The notes: generated by a model from the sequence alone, not told the origin. 64,000 nt of DNA from Bifidobacterium pseudolongum subsp. globosum (GCF_000741295.1 NZ_JGZG01000005.1:558001-622000), one strand, 5' to 3'. Positions 23,782 through 32,652 are shown, numbered from the stretch's first letter. Translations and numbers: made by a program.

Positions 23782-25605
23782 TCACCCTTTCGTTGCGTTG
23801 CGTGCGAACAGGCCTTGGGGCCGGAACATGATGACGATGATGAGCAGCGCGCCGTACGCGAGGATGCGCGCTTCGGGCACGACGCGCAGCAGCTCGGGGG
23901 CGCCGATCAAGATGATCGAGCCGAGCACGGCGCCGAGCGGCGAGTTCATGCCGCCGAGCACGATGATCGTGAGAATGAGCAACGACATGTTCGAGTTGAA
24001 GATCGTCGGATCGATGTACGTGTACTGGTGCGCGAGCAGGGAGCCCGCAAGCCCCGCGAGGAACGCGGCGATGGCATAGGCGAGCGCCTTGTATGCGCCG
24101 GTGCGCACGCCGATCGCCTCACTCGCCTCCTGGTCGGAGCCGATCGCGTCGAACACATGGCCCAGATGGGCGCGCTGGATGCGCATGACGATCACGAGCG
24201 CGGCGATGAGCACCGCCACGTCGAGCAGATAGATCTTCTGCGGCGTGTTGAGTGGACTGCCGAAAATGGTGGGGAACGGAATGCCGGTGATGCCCAGGGA
24301 CCCGTGCGTGAGCGGCTCGGCCACGCGGATCAGCGCGACCATGACGGCGCCGAGGCCGATCGTGGCGATGGCCACGTAATGCCCCGAGAGCTTCCACGCG
24401 GGGAAGGTCAATACGCACGCGCAGATGGCGGCGATGATGCCGGCGCAGAGCAACGCCACGAGGAACGGCCAGTGCAATTGCGTCGTCAACAGCGCCGAGG
24501 CGTAGGCGCCGAGCGCGACCGGCCCGGCGAGGCCCAGGATCGTCTGGCCGGCGGAACCGGAGATGAGCGTGAGACCCACGGCGGCGATCGCATACACCGC
24601 GATCTGCGTGCCGATGCCGGCGAGGTAATCGCTGAAGATGAACGGTGTGGCGAGCGCGGCGAGCGCGAGCACGAGATTGCCCCACCATGGCAGGCGGATC
24701 GGGCGTGCGCCGGCGAGGAACGTGCCGGTCATCGGCTCGGATGTGACGTTCGTGGAGGCGCCAAGCAGGCCTTGCGGCCGGGTGATGAGGATGATGAGCA
24801 GCGCACCGAAGGTGATGAGGTCGTGCGCGCCGTCACCGAACCAGAACACACCCAGTGCCTCGACGACGCCCAGCACGAGGCCACCGACCACGGCGCCGGG
24901 AATGGAGCCGAGACCACCGATCGCCGCGGCGACGAACGCCGTAAGCCCGATCGAGCCGCCGTTCATGGGGTTGATGTTGGCATTGAACAGGCCGATGAAG
25001 ATGCCGGCGATGCCCGACAGCACGGCGCCGATCACAAAGGCGAGGTTGCGGATGCGCTTGACGGGGATGCCCATCTGCAGCGCGGCCTGCGGGTCCTGTG
25101 CGGTGGCGCGGATCGCGCGGCCGGCCTTGCCGTAGGTCAGGAACGCCCACAGGCCGGCCATCGCGAGCACGGCGAACACGATCATCACCACGTCGGACGT
25201 GCCGAACCGCACGCCGAACGCCTGCAGGTTGCTTGTGGCGAGCAGTTTGGGGAACGGGCGGGTGCGCGCGCCGAAGATGAGCTGCAGTCCGTTGTCGAGG
25301 ATCTGTCCCACGCCGATTGTGGCGAGCAGCGCGGCGATCGGTTTGCGCCCTTCAAGCGGCGCGATGACGCCGGCGTTGATGAGCCAGCCGAGCGCCGCCG
25401 TGACCACCACGACCGCGAGCACGACGGGGATGAGCGGCCAGCCGAGCACCGAACCGCAGTACCAGGCGAGCATCATGCCCACTGCCACAAGCGAGCCTTG
25501 CGCGAAGTTGACGACGTTCGTGACGCCGAAGATGAGCGAGACGCCCACGGCCACGAGCGCGTAGGCCCCACCGTGGATCAGGCCGGAGAAAAGCGTATCT
25601 ATCAC
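23782..25605 (-). CDS. Fused LivH-LivM ABC permease
   Basis: A 607-residue membrane protein that joins a LivH-like half (about 1-290: VGVSLIFGVTNVVNFAQGS, AIGGLGSIPGAVVGG) to a LivM-like half (about 310-607: GSAGQTILGLAGPVALGAY, IIVLGGMNSPLGAVLG). Each half holds the EAA-type cytoplasmic loop expected for the HAAT family permease. The two fused genes together mean that a normally four-gene core transporter is encoded by two. GTG start at 25605 with GAGGG upstream; the preceding gene ends 31 nt away. Substrate is not evident from sequence. Confidence 0.92.
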   Translation of the reverse strand: MIDTLFSGLIHGGAYALVAVGVSLIFGVTNVVNFAQGSLVAVGMMLAWYCGSVLGWPLIPVVLAVVVVTAALGWLINAGVIAPLEGRKPIAALLATIGVGQILDNGLQLIFGARTRPFPKLLATSNLQAFGVRFGTSDVVMIVFAVLAMAGLWAFLTYGKAGRAIRATAQDPQAALQMGIPVKRIRNLAFVIGAVLSGIAGIFIGLFNANINPMNGGSIGLTAFVAAAIGGLGSIPGAVVGGLVLGVVEALGVFWFGDGAHDLITFGALLIILITRPQGLLGASTNVTSEPMTGTFLAGARPIRLPWWGNLVLALAALATPFIFSDYLAGIGTQIAVYAIAAVGLTLISGSAGQTILGLAGPVALGAYASALLTTQLHWPFLVALLCAGIIAAICACVLTFPAWKLSGHYVAIATIGLGAVMVALIRVAEPLTHGSLGITGIPFPTIFGSPLNTPQKIYLLDVAVLIAALVIVMRIQRAHLGHVFDAIGSDQEASEAIGVRTGAYKALAYAIAAFLAGLAGSLLAHQYTYIDPTIFNSNMSLLILTIIVLGGMNSPLGAVLGSIILIGAPELLRVVPEARILAYGALLIIVIMFRPQGLFARNATKG

Positions 25606-25636
25606 AGGTGTCCCTCACAGTGCCAGCGTGTGGCGG

Positions 25637-26821
25637 TCAGTCCTCGTACGGCACGAACTTGCCGTCCTTGACCACGAGCAGGATCGGTTCAATGTCGGGC
25701 GCGCGGCGGGTTTTCTGGTCGAAGGAGAAGGTGGTCTCGTTGCCTTGGTAGAGCGGGAAATCCTTGACGGTCTGCAACGCCTTTTGGATGCCTTCACGCG
25801 TGGGTTCCGTGGCGTTCGCGGCGTACGCCAGGTCCTTGACGGCCTGGTAGGCGGTCACCTCGAAGTTGCCCGGGTTGTTGCCGTATTTCTCGTTGAACGC
25901 CTTGACGAACTCCTGGGCGCCCTTGTTCTTGGTGCCTTCGGCACTGAACGAGCCGGTGATGACCGCGCCTTCCGCGTTCTTGCCGGCCACGTCGAGGAAC
26001 TCCGCGGTCTCCTGGCCGCCGAAGAACGGGCCGGTGTAGCCGAGCTTGTCACGCAACGTGTTGATGACGAGCGCGCCGTCGGGGCCGTACCCGATGTTGA
26101 CGATGAGGTCCGGGTCGGCGTCACGCGCCGGAATCAGAATCGGCGACAGGTCGGTCGAATCAGGCAGGTACGACGATTCGTAGACGATCTGTGTGCCGTT
26201 GCGTGCGGCCTGCTCCTTGAAGTATTCGAACGCCTGCTTGCCCCAGTCGTTCTCGATGTAGACAACCGAGATCTTCTTCGCCTTCTTCGCCGCGGCGTCC
26301 GCATACACGCGCTCGTACGAATCCGTGCCGATCGCCGGGCTCCACACGTGGTCGCCGGTCTGCGTGAATGTGGGCGAGGAATTGTTGAACCCGTAATGCA
26401 CGAGCCCCGCCTGCTGGAATGTCGGAGAGGCGGCGGCCGATGCCGGCGACGCGTAATCCCCCACCACGGCGATGACCGACGGGTCGGACGCGAGTTTCGG
26501 CGCGACCGACGCGTCCTGCTTCGGGTCGGACTGCGTATCGAAATACTTCAATCCGAGGGTCTTGCCGCCCACGCCGCCGCTTTCGTTCACCTCTTCGACG
26601 GCCAGGTCCAGGCCCTGCTTGAACAGGCGGCCGTATTCGGCGTATTGGCCGGTCTTCGGGTAGAGCACGCCGATGTTCACCGTGTCGCCTTGCGCGCTCG
26701 CGGCGCCCGCCGTGTCACCGCCGAGCCCGCATGCGGCGGTGCCGGTGAGCAGGGCACTCGCAGCCGTCGCGGCGAGCACGGATCGGATGGCGGTCTTCCA
26801 GTTCTTCCACTGTGCGGTCAT
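25637..26821 (-). CDS. Liv-type substrate-binding lipoprotein
   Basis: A 394-residue extracellular solute-binding protein of the LivK/HAAT family (type I periplasmic-binding fold). Residues 1-30 form a signal peptide ending in the lipobox ...TGTAACG, so Cys 31 is the likely lipidated residue. The mature protein begins with a low-complexity stretch, then VNIGVLYPKTGQYAEYGRLF and VVGDYASPASAAASP, the ligand-binding loop typical of amino-acid binders. It feeds the fused permease and ATPase next to it. Amide, urea or amino-acid ligands are possible; the adjacent URO-D-like gene suggests something else may be involved. Confidence 0.9.
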   Translation of the reverse strand: MTAQWKNWKTAIRSVLAATAASALLTGTAACGLGGDTAGAASAQGDTVNIGVLYPKTGQYAEYGRLFKQGLDLAVEEVNESGGVGGKTLGLKYFDTQSDPKQDASVAPKLASDPSVIAVVGDYASPASAAASPTFQQAGLVHYGFNNSSPTFTQTGDHVWSPAIGTDSYERVYADAAAKKAKKISVVYIENDWGKQAFEYFKEQAARNGTQIVYESSYLPDSTDLSPILIPARDADPDLIVNIGYGPDGALVINTLRDKLGYTGPFFGGQETAEFLDVAGKNAEGAVITGSFSAEGTKNKGAQEFVKAFNEKYGNNPGNFEVTAYQAVKDLAYAANATEPTREGIQKALQTVKDFPLYQGNETTFSFDQKTRRAPDIEPILLVVKDGKFVPYED

Positions 26822-26886
26822 GATGATCCCCTTTTATATATGATCTGAATCTGTCTTCTTGTGGTTGCGTTGCGGCTGTGTGCGCG

Positions 26887-27930
26887 TCAGGCCGCGCGGT
26901 ATTCGGCGAGCACGGCGAGCGCGTCGTCGTTCGCCGGCGTGATCACGGTGCAGCTCGGTGCGAGCAGGAACGGTGCGTCACCGCGCAAGGCGAGCGTCTC
27001 GTCGATCTGCGCGCGCACGGCACTGACCGAGCCGTCGGGCTCGAACTCCACCGAGTTCGCGCCGGCCACGGGCACGGCGCGCAGTTCGAGGTCGGCCTTG
27101 GGATTGCCGGCGGCGTACTGGTCCCACTGGATCACGTCCACGCCCAGGTCGTCGAACCATTCCGGGTTCGATTCGGCGCGGCACGTGTGCAGCAGCACCA
27201 CTGCCTCCGGGTTCGCCTCGCGCACGGCGTCGATGACGATGCGGTCGTATGGTTCGGAGAATGCGCGGTATTGGTCGCGGTCGAAGTAGCCTTCGCTCAC
27301 GGTGCCGGTCACGGCGTAGAAGATGCCGTCGAGCCCCGCGCCGCCCTGCTCGATGGGCGTGACGAGTGTGCGCGCGTAGTCGGCGAGCGTGCGCGCGATG
27401 TTGCCGAGCGCGCGCTTGGCCACCTCGGGCTGGTCGAAGATCGCCGCCTGCACGGTGGTCTTGGAGTGCGTGTGCGTGTCGTTCGGGTAGAGCGGCAGGT
27501 CGGCGAGCTGCAGGAGCACGGAGAGCGGCGAGAAGATCGTCTGGATCACACCGCGGTCCGGCAGTGCCTCGCGGATCAGGCGCGCGGCTTCGGTGGCCTC
27601 CTCAAACGCGGGGTTGTGCGCCGGGTCGAGCTGTTCGATCGTGCTCACGTCCTGCGGCGTGTTGATCACGGCGCGCACGGTCTTGGGGATCACGAAGTCG
27701 CCGTAGTCGTTCTGGTCGTAGACGCCGCCCCACGCCTCGGCATAGTAGACGGCACGCGGATTGATCTTGACCCAGTCCCAATCCCACTGCTTGATGAAGT
27801 CGATGTAGGCGCTGGCGAATTCCTGCGCGCCGTATTCGTGGCCGACGAGATGCTCCCATGCGGCGGTGAGATGGCCGGCGCCCGGCTGGCCCTGTGCGAT
27901 GGAGTGGAACTGCTGCTTGCGGTTTGCCAT
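26887..27930 (-). CDS. Uroporphyrinogen-decarboxylase-family protein
   Basis: A 347-residue protein of the URO-D superfamily (TIM barrel), which holds heme-pathway HemE and corrinoid/coenzyme-M methyltransferases such as MtaA/CmuA. Visible family blocks include WDWDWVKINPRAVYYAEAWG near the N terminus and VVLLHTCRAESNPEW near residues 245-260, with a His and Cys in the region where methyltransferases bind zinc. Bifidobacteria do not make heme and no other porphyrin gene lies here, so a decarboxylase role is doubtful. It leads the Liv-type transporter operon (65 nt before the lipoprotein gene), so it probably processes the imported ligand. ATG 27930 has AAGGGG upstream. Confidence 0.78.
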   Translation of the reverse strand: MANRKQQFHSIAQGQPGAGHLTAAWEHLVGHEYGAQEFASAYIDFIKQWDWDWVKINPRAVYYAEAWGGVYDQNDYGDFVIPKTVRAVINTPQDVSTIEQLDPAHNPAFEEATEAARLIREALPDRGVIQTIFSPLSVLLQLADLPLYPNDTHTHSKTTVQAAIFDQPEVAKRALGNIARTLADYARTLVTPIEQGGAGLDGIFYAVTGTVSEGYFDRDQYRAFSEPYDRIVIDAVREANPEAVVLLHTCRAESNPEWFDDLGVDVIQWDQYAAGNPKADLELRAVPVAGANSVEFEPDGSVSAVRAQIDETLALRGDAPFLLAPSCTVITPANDDALAVLAEYRAA

Positions 27931-28010
27931 GATGACCCCTTGTGTTGATATGTGTTACGTGTTGCGGTTTTATGCAGATGTTTTGTAGATGTTTTCATCT
28001 GCACCACCAT

Positions 28011-28025
28011 TCAGCGTCACGCTGA
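28011..28025. promoter_or_regulatory. Palindrome upstream of URO-D-like gene
   Basis: TCAGCGT-C-ACGCTGA, a perfect 7-bp-arm inverted repeat about 80 bp upstream of the first gene of the transporter operon. The spacing suits an operator. A GCAGATG/CATCTGC inverted repeat also lies nearby. Confidence 0.4.
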
Positions 28026-28256
28026 CGGATGATGGACAACTGGGCAAACAATCGGGATTCATTTGCAAAACCCAGCCGTGTACCACAGAGCATAACGCGT
28101 GTTCGCATGGAAAACACGGGGTTCTTTACTGGCTCTCGTTATGGCACGCTATCAATCTCCGCCACATTGCGAATATTAAACGTGCTATAAATTTAACCAA
28201 TAGCCCAGCAGACAGCCAGACTCCCACATACCAACCCGCCACAGGCCGCTTTGCCT
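28026..28256. other. A+T-rich intergenic spacer, no gene seen
   Basis: Lower G+C than the surrounding genes, with runs such as AAACGTGCTATAAATTTAACC. I found no plausible open reading frame with a ribosome site and no RNA gene; it lies between the operon promoter and the 28257-28394 inverted repeat. Confidence 0.4.
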
Positions 28257-28394
28257 GTTACGGGTAGTGCCTTCTCCGCTACGGGTAGTGCCACACCTGT
28301 TCCCCTCCTCCTAGAAACCGCCATTTTCCAGCAATCACACATGAGACTTGCCCGAGGAGGCACTACCCGTAGCGGAGAAGGCACTACCCGTAAC
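28257..28394. repeat. Large inverted repeat made of TACGGGTAGTGCC units
   Basis: Two perfect 36-nt arms (28257-28292 and 28359-28394) flank a 66-nt loop. Each arm holds two copies of the 13-mer TACGGGTAGTGCC separated by TTCTCCGC, so the element has four copies. The same 13-mer core recurs in a smaller inverted repeat at 47284-47349. It lies in a non-coding spacer and resembles a MITE- or REP-like palindromic element; no flanking target duplication was seen. Confidence 0.7.
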
Positions 28395-28440
28395 GACTAT
28401 GGGGGACACCTGTGGCTGTACTCAGTACCCACAGCCATAC

Positions 28441-28480
28441 AAATGGCCCCGGCCTCCCATAAGGACGGCCGGGGCCATTT
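28441..28480. terminator. Terminator of the interrupted membrane-protein gene
   Basis: AAATGGCCCCGGCC (28441-28454) pairs with GGCCGGGGCCATTT (28467-28480), loop 12 nt. On the minus strand it lies 35 bases past the stop of the gene at 28515. Confidence 0.75.
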
Positions 28481-28514
28481 GCGCGCCATCATAGCGCTAT
28501 TGCACTAGCGTGTT

Positions 28515-29420
28515 TCACACATTGGGCTGATTCGGATTCGGCGCAGGCGTCGCCGTAGGAGCGGCCGCAGCCGACGGTGCGGGCGGCATGGTGGGCGCCT
28601 GCACGGGCTGCACAAACGGCTGCGCGGAAGGCGCCGCCGGAGCCGCAAGCGCCGGCGGGTTGGGTGCGCCGAACTGCCAGTTGCTCGTATCGGTCGACGA
28701 TGGCTGCTGCGGTGCGGGCACGCCGAATTGCCATCCGTTGTTCTGGAACGGGTCGGTGCCGGCTGGCGCAGCGGGAGCGGCCGGAGTGGTGCGCTTGTGC
28801 GCCTGCATCTGGTTGTAGTACGCCACGATGGTGCCGACGAGCATGACGATCACGCCAATGATCGCGAGCCACATGCCAGCCCCATACTGCACGCGCATGG
28901 CCTGCTGTCCCATGTAGCCTTCGAGCACACTCGAGAGCGCGGAGCCCTGCTGCATCTGCTGGGCGCCCGCGGCGATCACGAAGATCAGGAGCAAGGTGTC
29001 AAGGCCGGTCAGCACGAGTGCGGTGAACCGCTTCTCCAGGACCGCGCATGCGCCAATCGCCAGGAGCATGACGAGCATGTACCAGCCGACGGCGCCCTGC
29101 TGGAACAGGCTGCTGGAGACCTTCTGGCCGAACATCGACACGCTCGTGAACGGCAGGAACAGGGCGATGATGGAGATCACCGCGCCGACGAGCGTCACGA
29201 TCGCCGCGTAATCGATCTTTTTGTTGCCGATCTGGATATGCTGCGAGCCGAGCGATTCGGCCAGATTCGCGCCCTTGCGCGCAGCGGCGGCCGTCTGCTG
29301 CGGCGGCACATACGGTGCCTGCGGCGCGGCCTGCTGCTGCGGCTGGGTGTACGCCGGCGCCGCGTACGGGGTTTCGTTGTGCTGGGGCTAGCCCGGCCCC
29401 TGGGTTTCGTTTGGATTCAT
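28515..29420 (-). pseudogene. Membrane protein with early TAG nonsense codon
   Basis: The original start is clearly the ATG at 29420 (AAAGGA upstream). It reads MNPNETQGPG and then TAG (29388-29390) at codon 11, after which the frame continues: PQHNETPYAAPAYTQPQQQ, a Pro/Gln-rich stretch, four transmembrane helices (about residues 70-200) and a Pro/Ala-rich C terminus (...PTATPAPNPNQPNV). TAG probably replaced CAG, since a Gln suits the repeat. The downstream open frame of 264 codons has a GTG at 29309 without a good ribosome site, so it may still be expressed weakly. The function is not recognised. It could be a real mutation or a sequencing error. Confidence 0.75.
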
Positions 29421-29501
29421 GGTTCCAATCCTTTCTGGGTTGGTTGTACGTAGATGCACAGGCGCCGCCGTGCGCGGTTGCCGACGGCGGCGCTTGAAGT
29501 C

Positions 29502-31187
29502 TCAGCCGTTGAGCGGCTTGACGAGCGGGAAGGTGATCGTTTCGCGGATCGTGGCCCCGGTCAACGCGATGAGCAGGCGGTCGATGCCCATGCCCATGCC
29601 GCCGGCCGGCGGCATGCCGACACCGAGCGCCTCGAGGAAGTCCTCGTCGATGTCGCACGCCTCTTCGTCGCCGGCGAGCGCGTCCTTGGCCTGCGCCACG
29701 AAGCGTTCACGCTGCACGATCGGGTCGTTGAGCTCGGAGTAGCCGGTGGCCAGCTCGAATCCGCGCACGTAGAGGTCCCACTTCTCCACGACGCCCGGCT
29801 TGCTGCGGTGCGCCTTGACGAGCGGCGAGGTCTCCACCGGGAAGTCGCGCACGAAGGTCGGCTCATACAGCTTGTCTTCGTAGAAGTGCTCCCACAGGTG
29901 CTCCACGAGCTTGCCATGGTTCTCCACGTCGTCGCGTTCCACACCGAGTTTGTCGGCGATGCGGCCGAGCTCCTCGACGGACGTGCCCGGGTGGTCGGGA
30001 CCACCGTTCGGCACGATCTCCTGGCCGAGCGCTTCGGACAGCGAGTCGTACATGCTCATCGTCTTCCACTCGCCACCCAGGTCGTATTCCGTGCCGTCGA
30101 GCAGTGTGACGGTCGAGCTGCCGAACACGTCTTTCGCGGTCTTCTGCACGAGCTCCTTGACGAGCGCGGCGATCGTGTCGTAGTTGCCGTAGGCCTCATA
30201 CGCCTCGACCATCGTGAATTCGGGCGCGTGCGTGCCGTCGACGCCCTCGTTGCGGAAATCGCGGTTGATTTCGAACACGCGGTCGATGCCACCCACGAGG
30301 CAGCGCTTGAGGAAGAGTTCGGGCGCGATACGCAGGTAGAGGTCGAGGTCGAACGCGTTCATGTGCGTGGTGAAGGGGCGTGCGGCCGCACCACCGTGCA
30401 CGGTCTGCAGCATCGGCGTCTCCACCTCGAGGAAGTCGTGGTCGTCGAAGGTGCGGCGCAGCGACGAGACCGCCTTGGAGCGGTTGCGCACCATGTTGCG
30501 GATGCGCTCATCGGCGATCATGCCGATGTACGGCTTGCGCGTGCGCGTGTCTTCGTTGAGTTCCTTGTGCAGGGTGGGCAAAGGCTGCAGCGCCTTGGCG
30601 GCGATGGCCCATTCGTCGGCGAAGATCGACAGCTCGCCGGTCTTCGAGGCGATCACACGGCCTTTGACGAACAGGTGGTCGCCGAGGTCGACGAGCTGCT
30701 TGAAGAGCTTGAGGGAATCGGCACCAATCTGCTTCTTCGAGAGCATCGCCTGGATCGTCGTGCCGTCGCCCGCCGCGAGCTGCACGAAGCACAGGCCGCC
30801 GGCATTGCGGATGAACAGCACGCGGCCGGCCACACCCACCACGTCGTCGGTCTCCTGCCCCGCTTCGAGCGTGCCGTCGTACTTGGCGCGCACCGCTTCG
30901 ATCGTGCTGGTCACATCGAGCGTGACCGGGTACGGGTTGAGCCCCTCCTTGAGCATCATCGCGCGCTTCGCCACACGCATCTGCACTTGTTCGGGGTGCG
31001 CCTGCGGGCCGAATTCCTTGTTCGACGGGTCCACGGCCTCGTCAAGCGTGGCGCCTTCCTGGATGCGCGCCGTGATCGCGGCGTCCTGGTCGAGCAGCAG
31101 TTGGGCGCGTTCCACGGTCGTCATGGCAGGCACGCCGTTGGCGTCTTCCTCCACGGTGATTTCTTCGGTTGCAATCGGTTCAGTCAT
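29502..31187 (-). CDS. lysS: Lysyl-tRNA synthetase, class II
   Basis: LysS charges tRNA-Lys. The 561-residue protein has an N-terminal OB-fold anticodon domain (about 90-220) and a class II catalytic domain with motif 2 FRNEGVDGTHAPEFTMVEAY and motif 3 GMGMGIDRLLIAL near the C terminus. An N-terminal extension of about 60 residues rich in Glu/Thr precedes the fold. ATG 31187 has no ribosome site, but TACACT lies eight bases upstream, so it is probably leaderless. It ends before a pseudogene in the same direction, separated by 81 nt. Confidence 0.95.
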   Translation of the reverse strand: MTEPIATEEITVEEDANGVPAMTTVERAQLLLDQDAAITARIQEGATLDEAVDPSNKEFGPQAHPEQVQMRVAKRAMMLKEGLNPYPVTLDVTSTIEAVRAKYDGTLEAGQETDDVVGVAGRVLFIRNAGGLCFVQLAAGDGTTIQAMLSKKQIGADSLKLFKQLVDLGDHLFVKGRVIASKTGELSIFADEWAIAAKALQPLPTLHKELNEDTRTRKPYIGMIADERIRNMVRNRSKAVSSLRRTFDDHDFLEVETPMLQTVHGGAAARPFTTHMNAFDLDLYLRIAPELFLKRCLVGGIDRVFEINRDFRNEGVDGTHAPEFTMVEAYEAYGNYDTIAALVKELVQKTAKDVFGSSTVTLLDGTEYDLGGEWKTMSMYDSLSEALGQEIVPNGGPDHPGTSVEELGRIADKLGVERDDVENHGKLVEHLWEHFYEDKLYEPTFVRDFPVETSPLVKAHRSKPGVVEKWDLYVRGFELATGYSELNDPIVQRERFVAQAKDALAGDEEACDIDEDFLEALGVGMPPAGGMGMGIDRLLIALTGATIRETITFPLVKPLNG

Positions 31188-31195
31188 AGCGACCC

Positions 31196-31201
31196 AGTGT
31201 A
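31196..31201 (-). promoter_or_regulatory. lysS -10 box, likely leaderless start
   Basis: TACACT ends eight bases upstream of the ATG on the minus strand, with no ribosome site. Confidence 0.55.
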
Positions 31202-31311
31202 ACCACCAGCCACTACAGCCGATTCCTATGTATATGGCGTGTATATGGCGCTGTCTCGCACAGCTTGAAGCGCATGCGCGCATCGGCGGATTGAAGCGCA
31301 ACACGCCGAAT

Positions 31312-31339
31312 TTGCGTATTTGTGATTTATGCGTAAACT
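31312..31339 (+). promoter_or_regulatory. tRNA-Pro promoter
   Basis: TTGCGT (31312-31317) and TAAACT (31334-31339) are 16 bp apart; the tRNA starts 19 bp after the -10 box. Confidence 0.5.
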
Positions 31340-31357
31340 GTCATCTGTTGTCAAAAA

Positions 31358-31431
<74 letters not shown>

Positions 31432-31439
31432 CCCAAAGA

Positions 31440-31467
31440 AAAACCCCACCGCACGGTGGGGTTTTTC
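31440..31467 (+). terminator. Intrinsic terminator after tRNA-Pro
   Basis: AAAAACCCCACC (31440-31451) pairs with GGTGGGGTTTTT (31456-31467), a 4-nt loop and a T5 tail nine bases after the tRNA. It also reads as a terminator in reverse. Confidence 0.85.
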
Positions 31468-31493
31468 GTTTCTCACGGGCTGTCCGCGGCGGA

Positions 31494-32546
31494 TCAGCCT
31501 TCCACAATCAGGTACGACTTGATCGTCTTGCGCTGGTCCATGGCCTCATACGCCTGTTGGATCTGGTCGAGGCTGAAGGTCTGCGTGAACACCTTGCCGG
31601 GGTTGATCTGTGCGTCGAGCACAGCGCGCAGCAGCACCTCCTTGTCATACGTCGTCACGGAGGCCGGGCCGCCGGCCAGTCCGACGTTGCGGTAGAACGT
31701 GCCTTCGCCGCTGATCTGCTGGCCGTGCGGCAGACCGACGCGTCCGATCAGCGCGCCCGGGCGTGCCACGGCGGCCGCTTCCTGGAACGAGGCGTCGGTA
31801 CCGACGCATTCGAGCACGGCGTCCGCGCCGCCATCGCTCAGCTCAAGCAGCTTCGCCACGCCTTCGTCGCCGCGTTCGGCCACGTTGTCGGTCGCGCCGA
31901 ACTCCTGGGCGAGCACACGGCGGTCCTCGTGGCGGCTTGTGGAGATGATGCGCTTGGCGCCCATCATCTTCGCGGCGATGATGCCGCACTGCCCCACCGC
32001 GCCGTCGCCGAGCACGATCACCGTGTCGCCCGGCTGCACGCGTGCGGTGCGCGCCGCATGGTAGCCGGTGGCCATCACGTCAGACAACGTGAGCAGGCTC
32101 TTGAGCATGCCTTCGCTGTAGTCCTCGGGCTTGCCCGGGATCTTCACCAACGCCCACTGGGCGTGCTGGAATCGGATGAACTGGCCTTGCGCGCCCATCG
32201 TGAAGTTGTCGTTGTGCGCCATGCACGATCCGTCATAGCCGGCGCGGCATGCGCGGCATTCGCCGCAGCCGTGCGTGAACGGCGCGATCACGAAGTCGCC
32301 GGGCTTGACCGAGGTGATGGCCTCGCCCACTTCCTCCACGATGCCGATGGCCTCGTGGCCCGGGTTCGTGGAGTGGTCCTCGCTTTGGTTGATACCGCGG
32401 AACGGCCACAAATCAGACCCGCACACGCATGTGCGCACCACGCGCACAATCGCGTCGTCGGGCTGTTCGATAGTCGGCTTCGCCACGTCCTCAATGGCCA
32501 TGTGGCCCGCGGATTCGAACATGGCGCTCTTCATGGTCTCTGTCAT
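31494..32546 (-). CDS. Zinc-dependent alcohol dehydrogenase, MDR family
   Basis: A 350-residue NAD(P)-dependent MDR dehydrogenase. The catalytic-zinc Cys is in CVCGSDLWP, with GHEAIGIVEEVG supplying the His/Glu; the structural-zinc lobe HGCGECRACRAGYDGSC holds four Cys. The nucleotide fold includes VLGDGAVGQCG (the GxGxxG-like loop). This composition fits threonine-dehydrogenase or sorbitol-dehydrogenase-like enzymes. ATG 32546 has GGGAG upstream. A single gene between the tRNA-Pro terminator and the MetY gene; the physiological substrate is unknown. Confidence 0.88.
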   Translation of the reverse strand: MTETMKSAMFESAGHMAIEDVAKPTIEQPDDAIVRVVRTCVCGSDLWPFRGINQSEDHSTNPGHEAIGIVEEVGEAITSVKPGDFVIAPFTHGCGECRACRAGYDGSCMAHNDNFTMGAQGQFIRFQHAQWALVKIPGKPEDYSEGMLKSLLTLSDVMATGYHAARTARVQPGDTVIVLGDGAVGQCGIIAAKMMGAKRIISTSRHEDRRVLAQEFGATDNVAERGDEGVAKLLELSDGGADAVLECVGTDASFQEAAAVARPGALIGRVGLPHGQQISGEGTFYRNVGLAGGPASVTTYDKEVLLRAVLDAQINPGKVFTQTFSLDQIQQAYEAMDQRKTIKSYLIVEG

Positions 32547-32652
32547 ATATGCTCCCATCTGTCCGTGCATATGCACACTGCGCATATGCCACTGTCCCCA
32601 TCGTAGGGCCGGACGGACGGATGCGCGCAGAGCCAACCCGCGCCGGTTCTGT

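Noticed and set aside
23533..25671. A 712-codon open frame antisense to the fused permease
   Set aside because: Asp/Glu/Arg/Gly-rich low-complexity translation with no domain, while the opposite strand encodes well-formed membrane helices and ABC permease motifs.
28100..28190. A 27-codon ORF (MENTGFFTGSRYG...) in the A+T-rich spacer
   Set aside because: No ribosome site, no conserved features and it lies in low-information sequence.
28257..28394. Possible CRISPR array
   Set aside because: Repeats are inverted, only two per arm, with no regular spacers and no cas genes nearby.
29388..29390. TAG read as pyrrolysine or another recoded codon
   Set aside because: No pyrrolysine genes are seen, the context is a Pro/Gln-rich disordered leader, and a CAG-to-TAG change is a simpler explanation.
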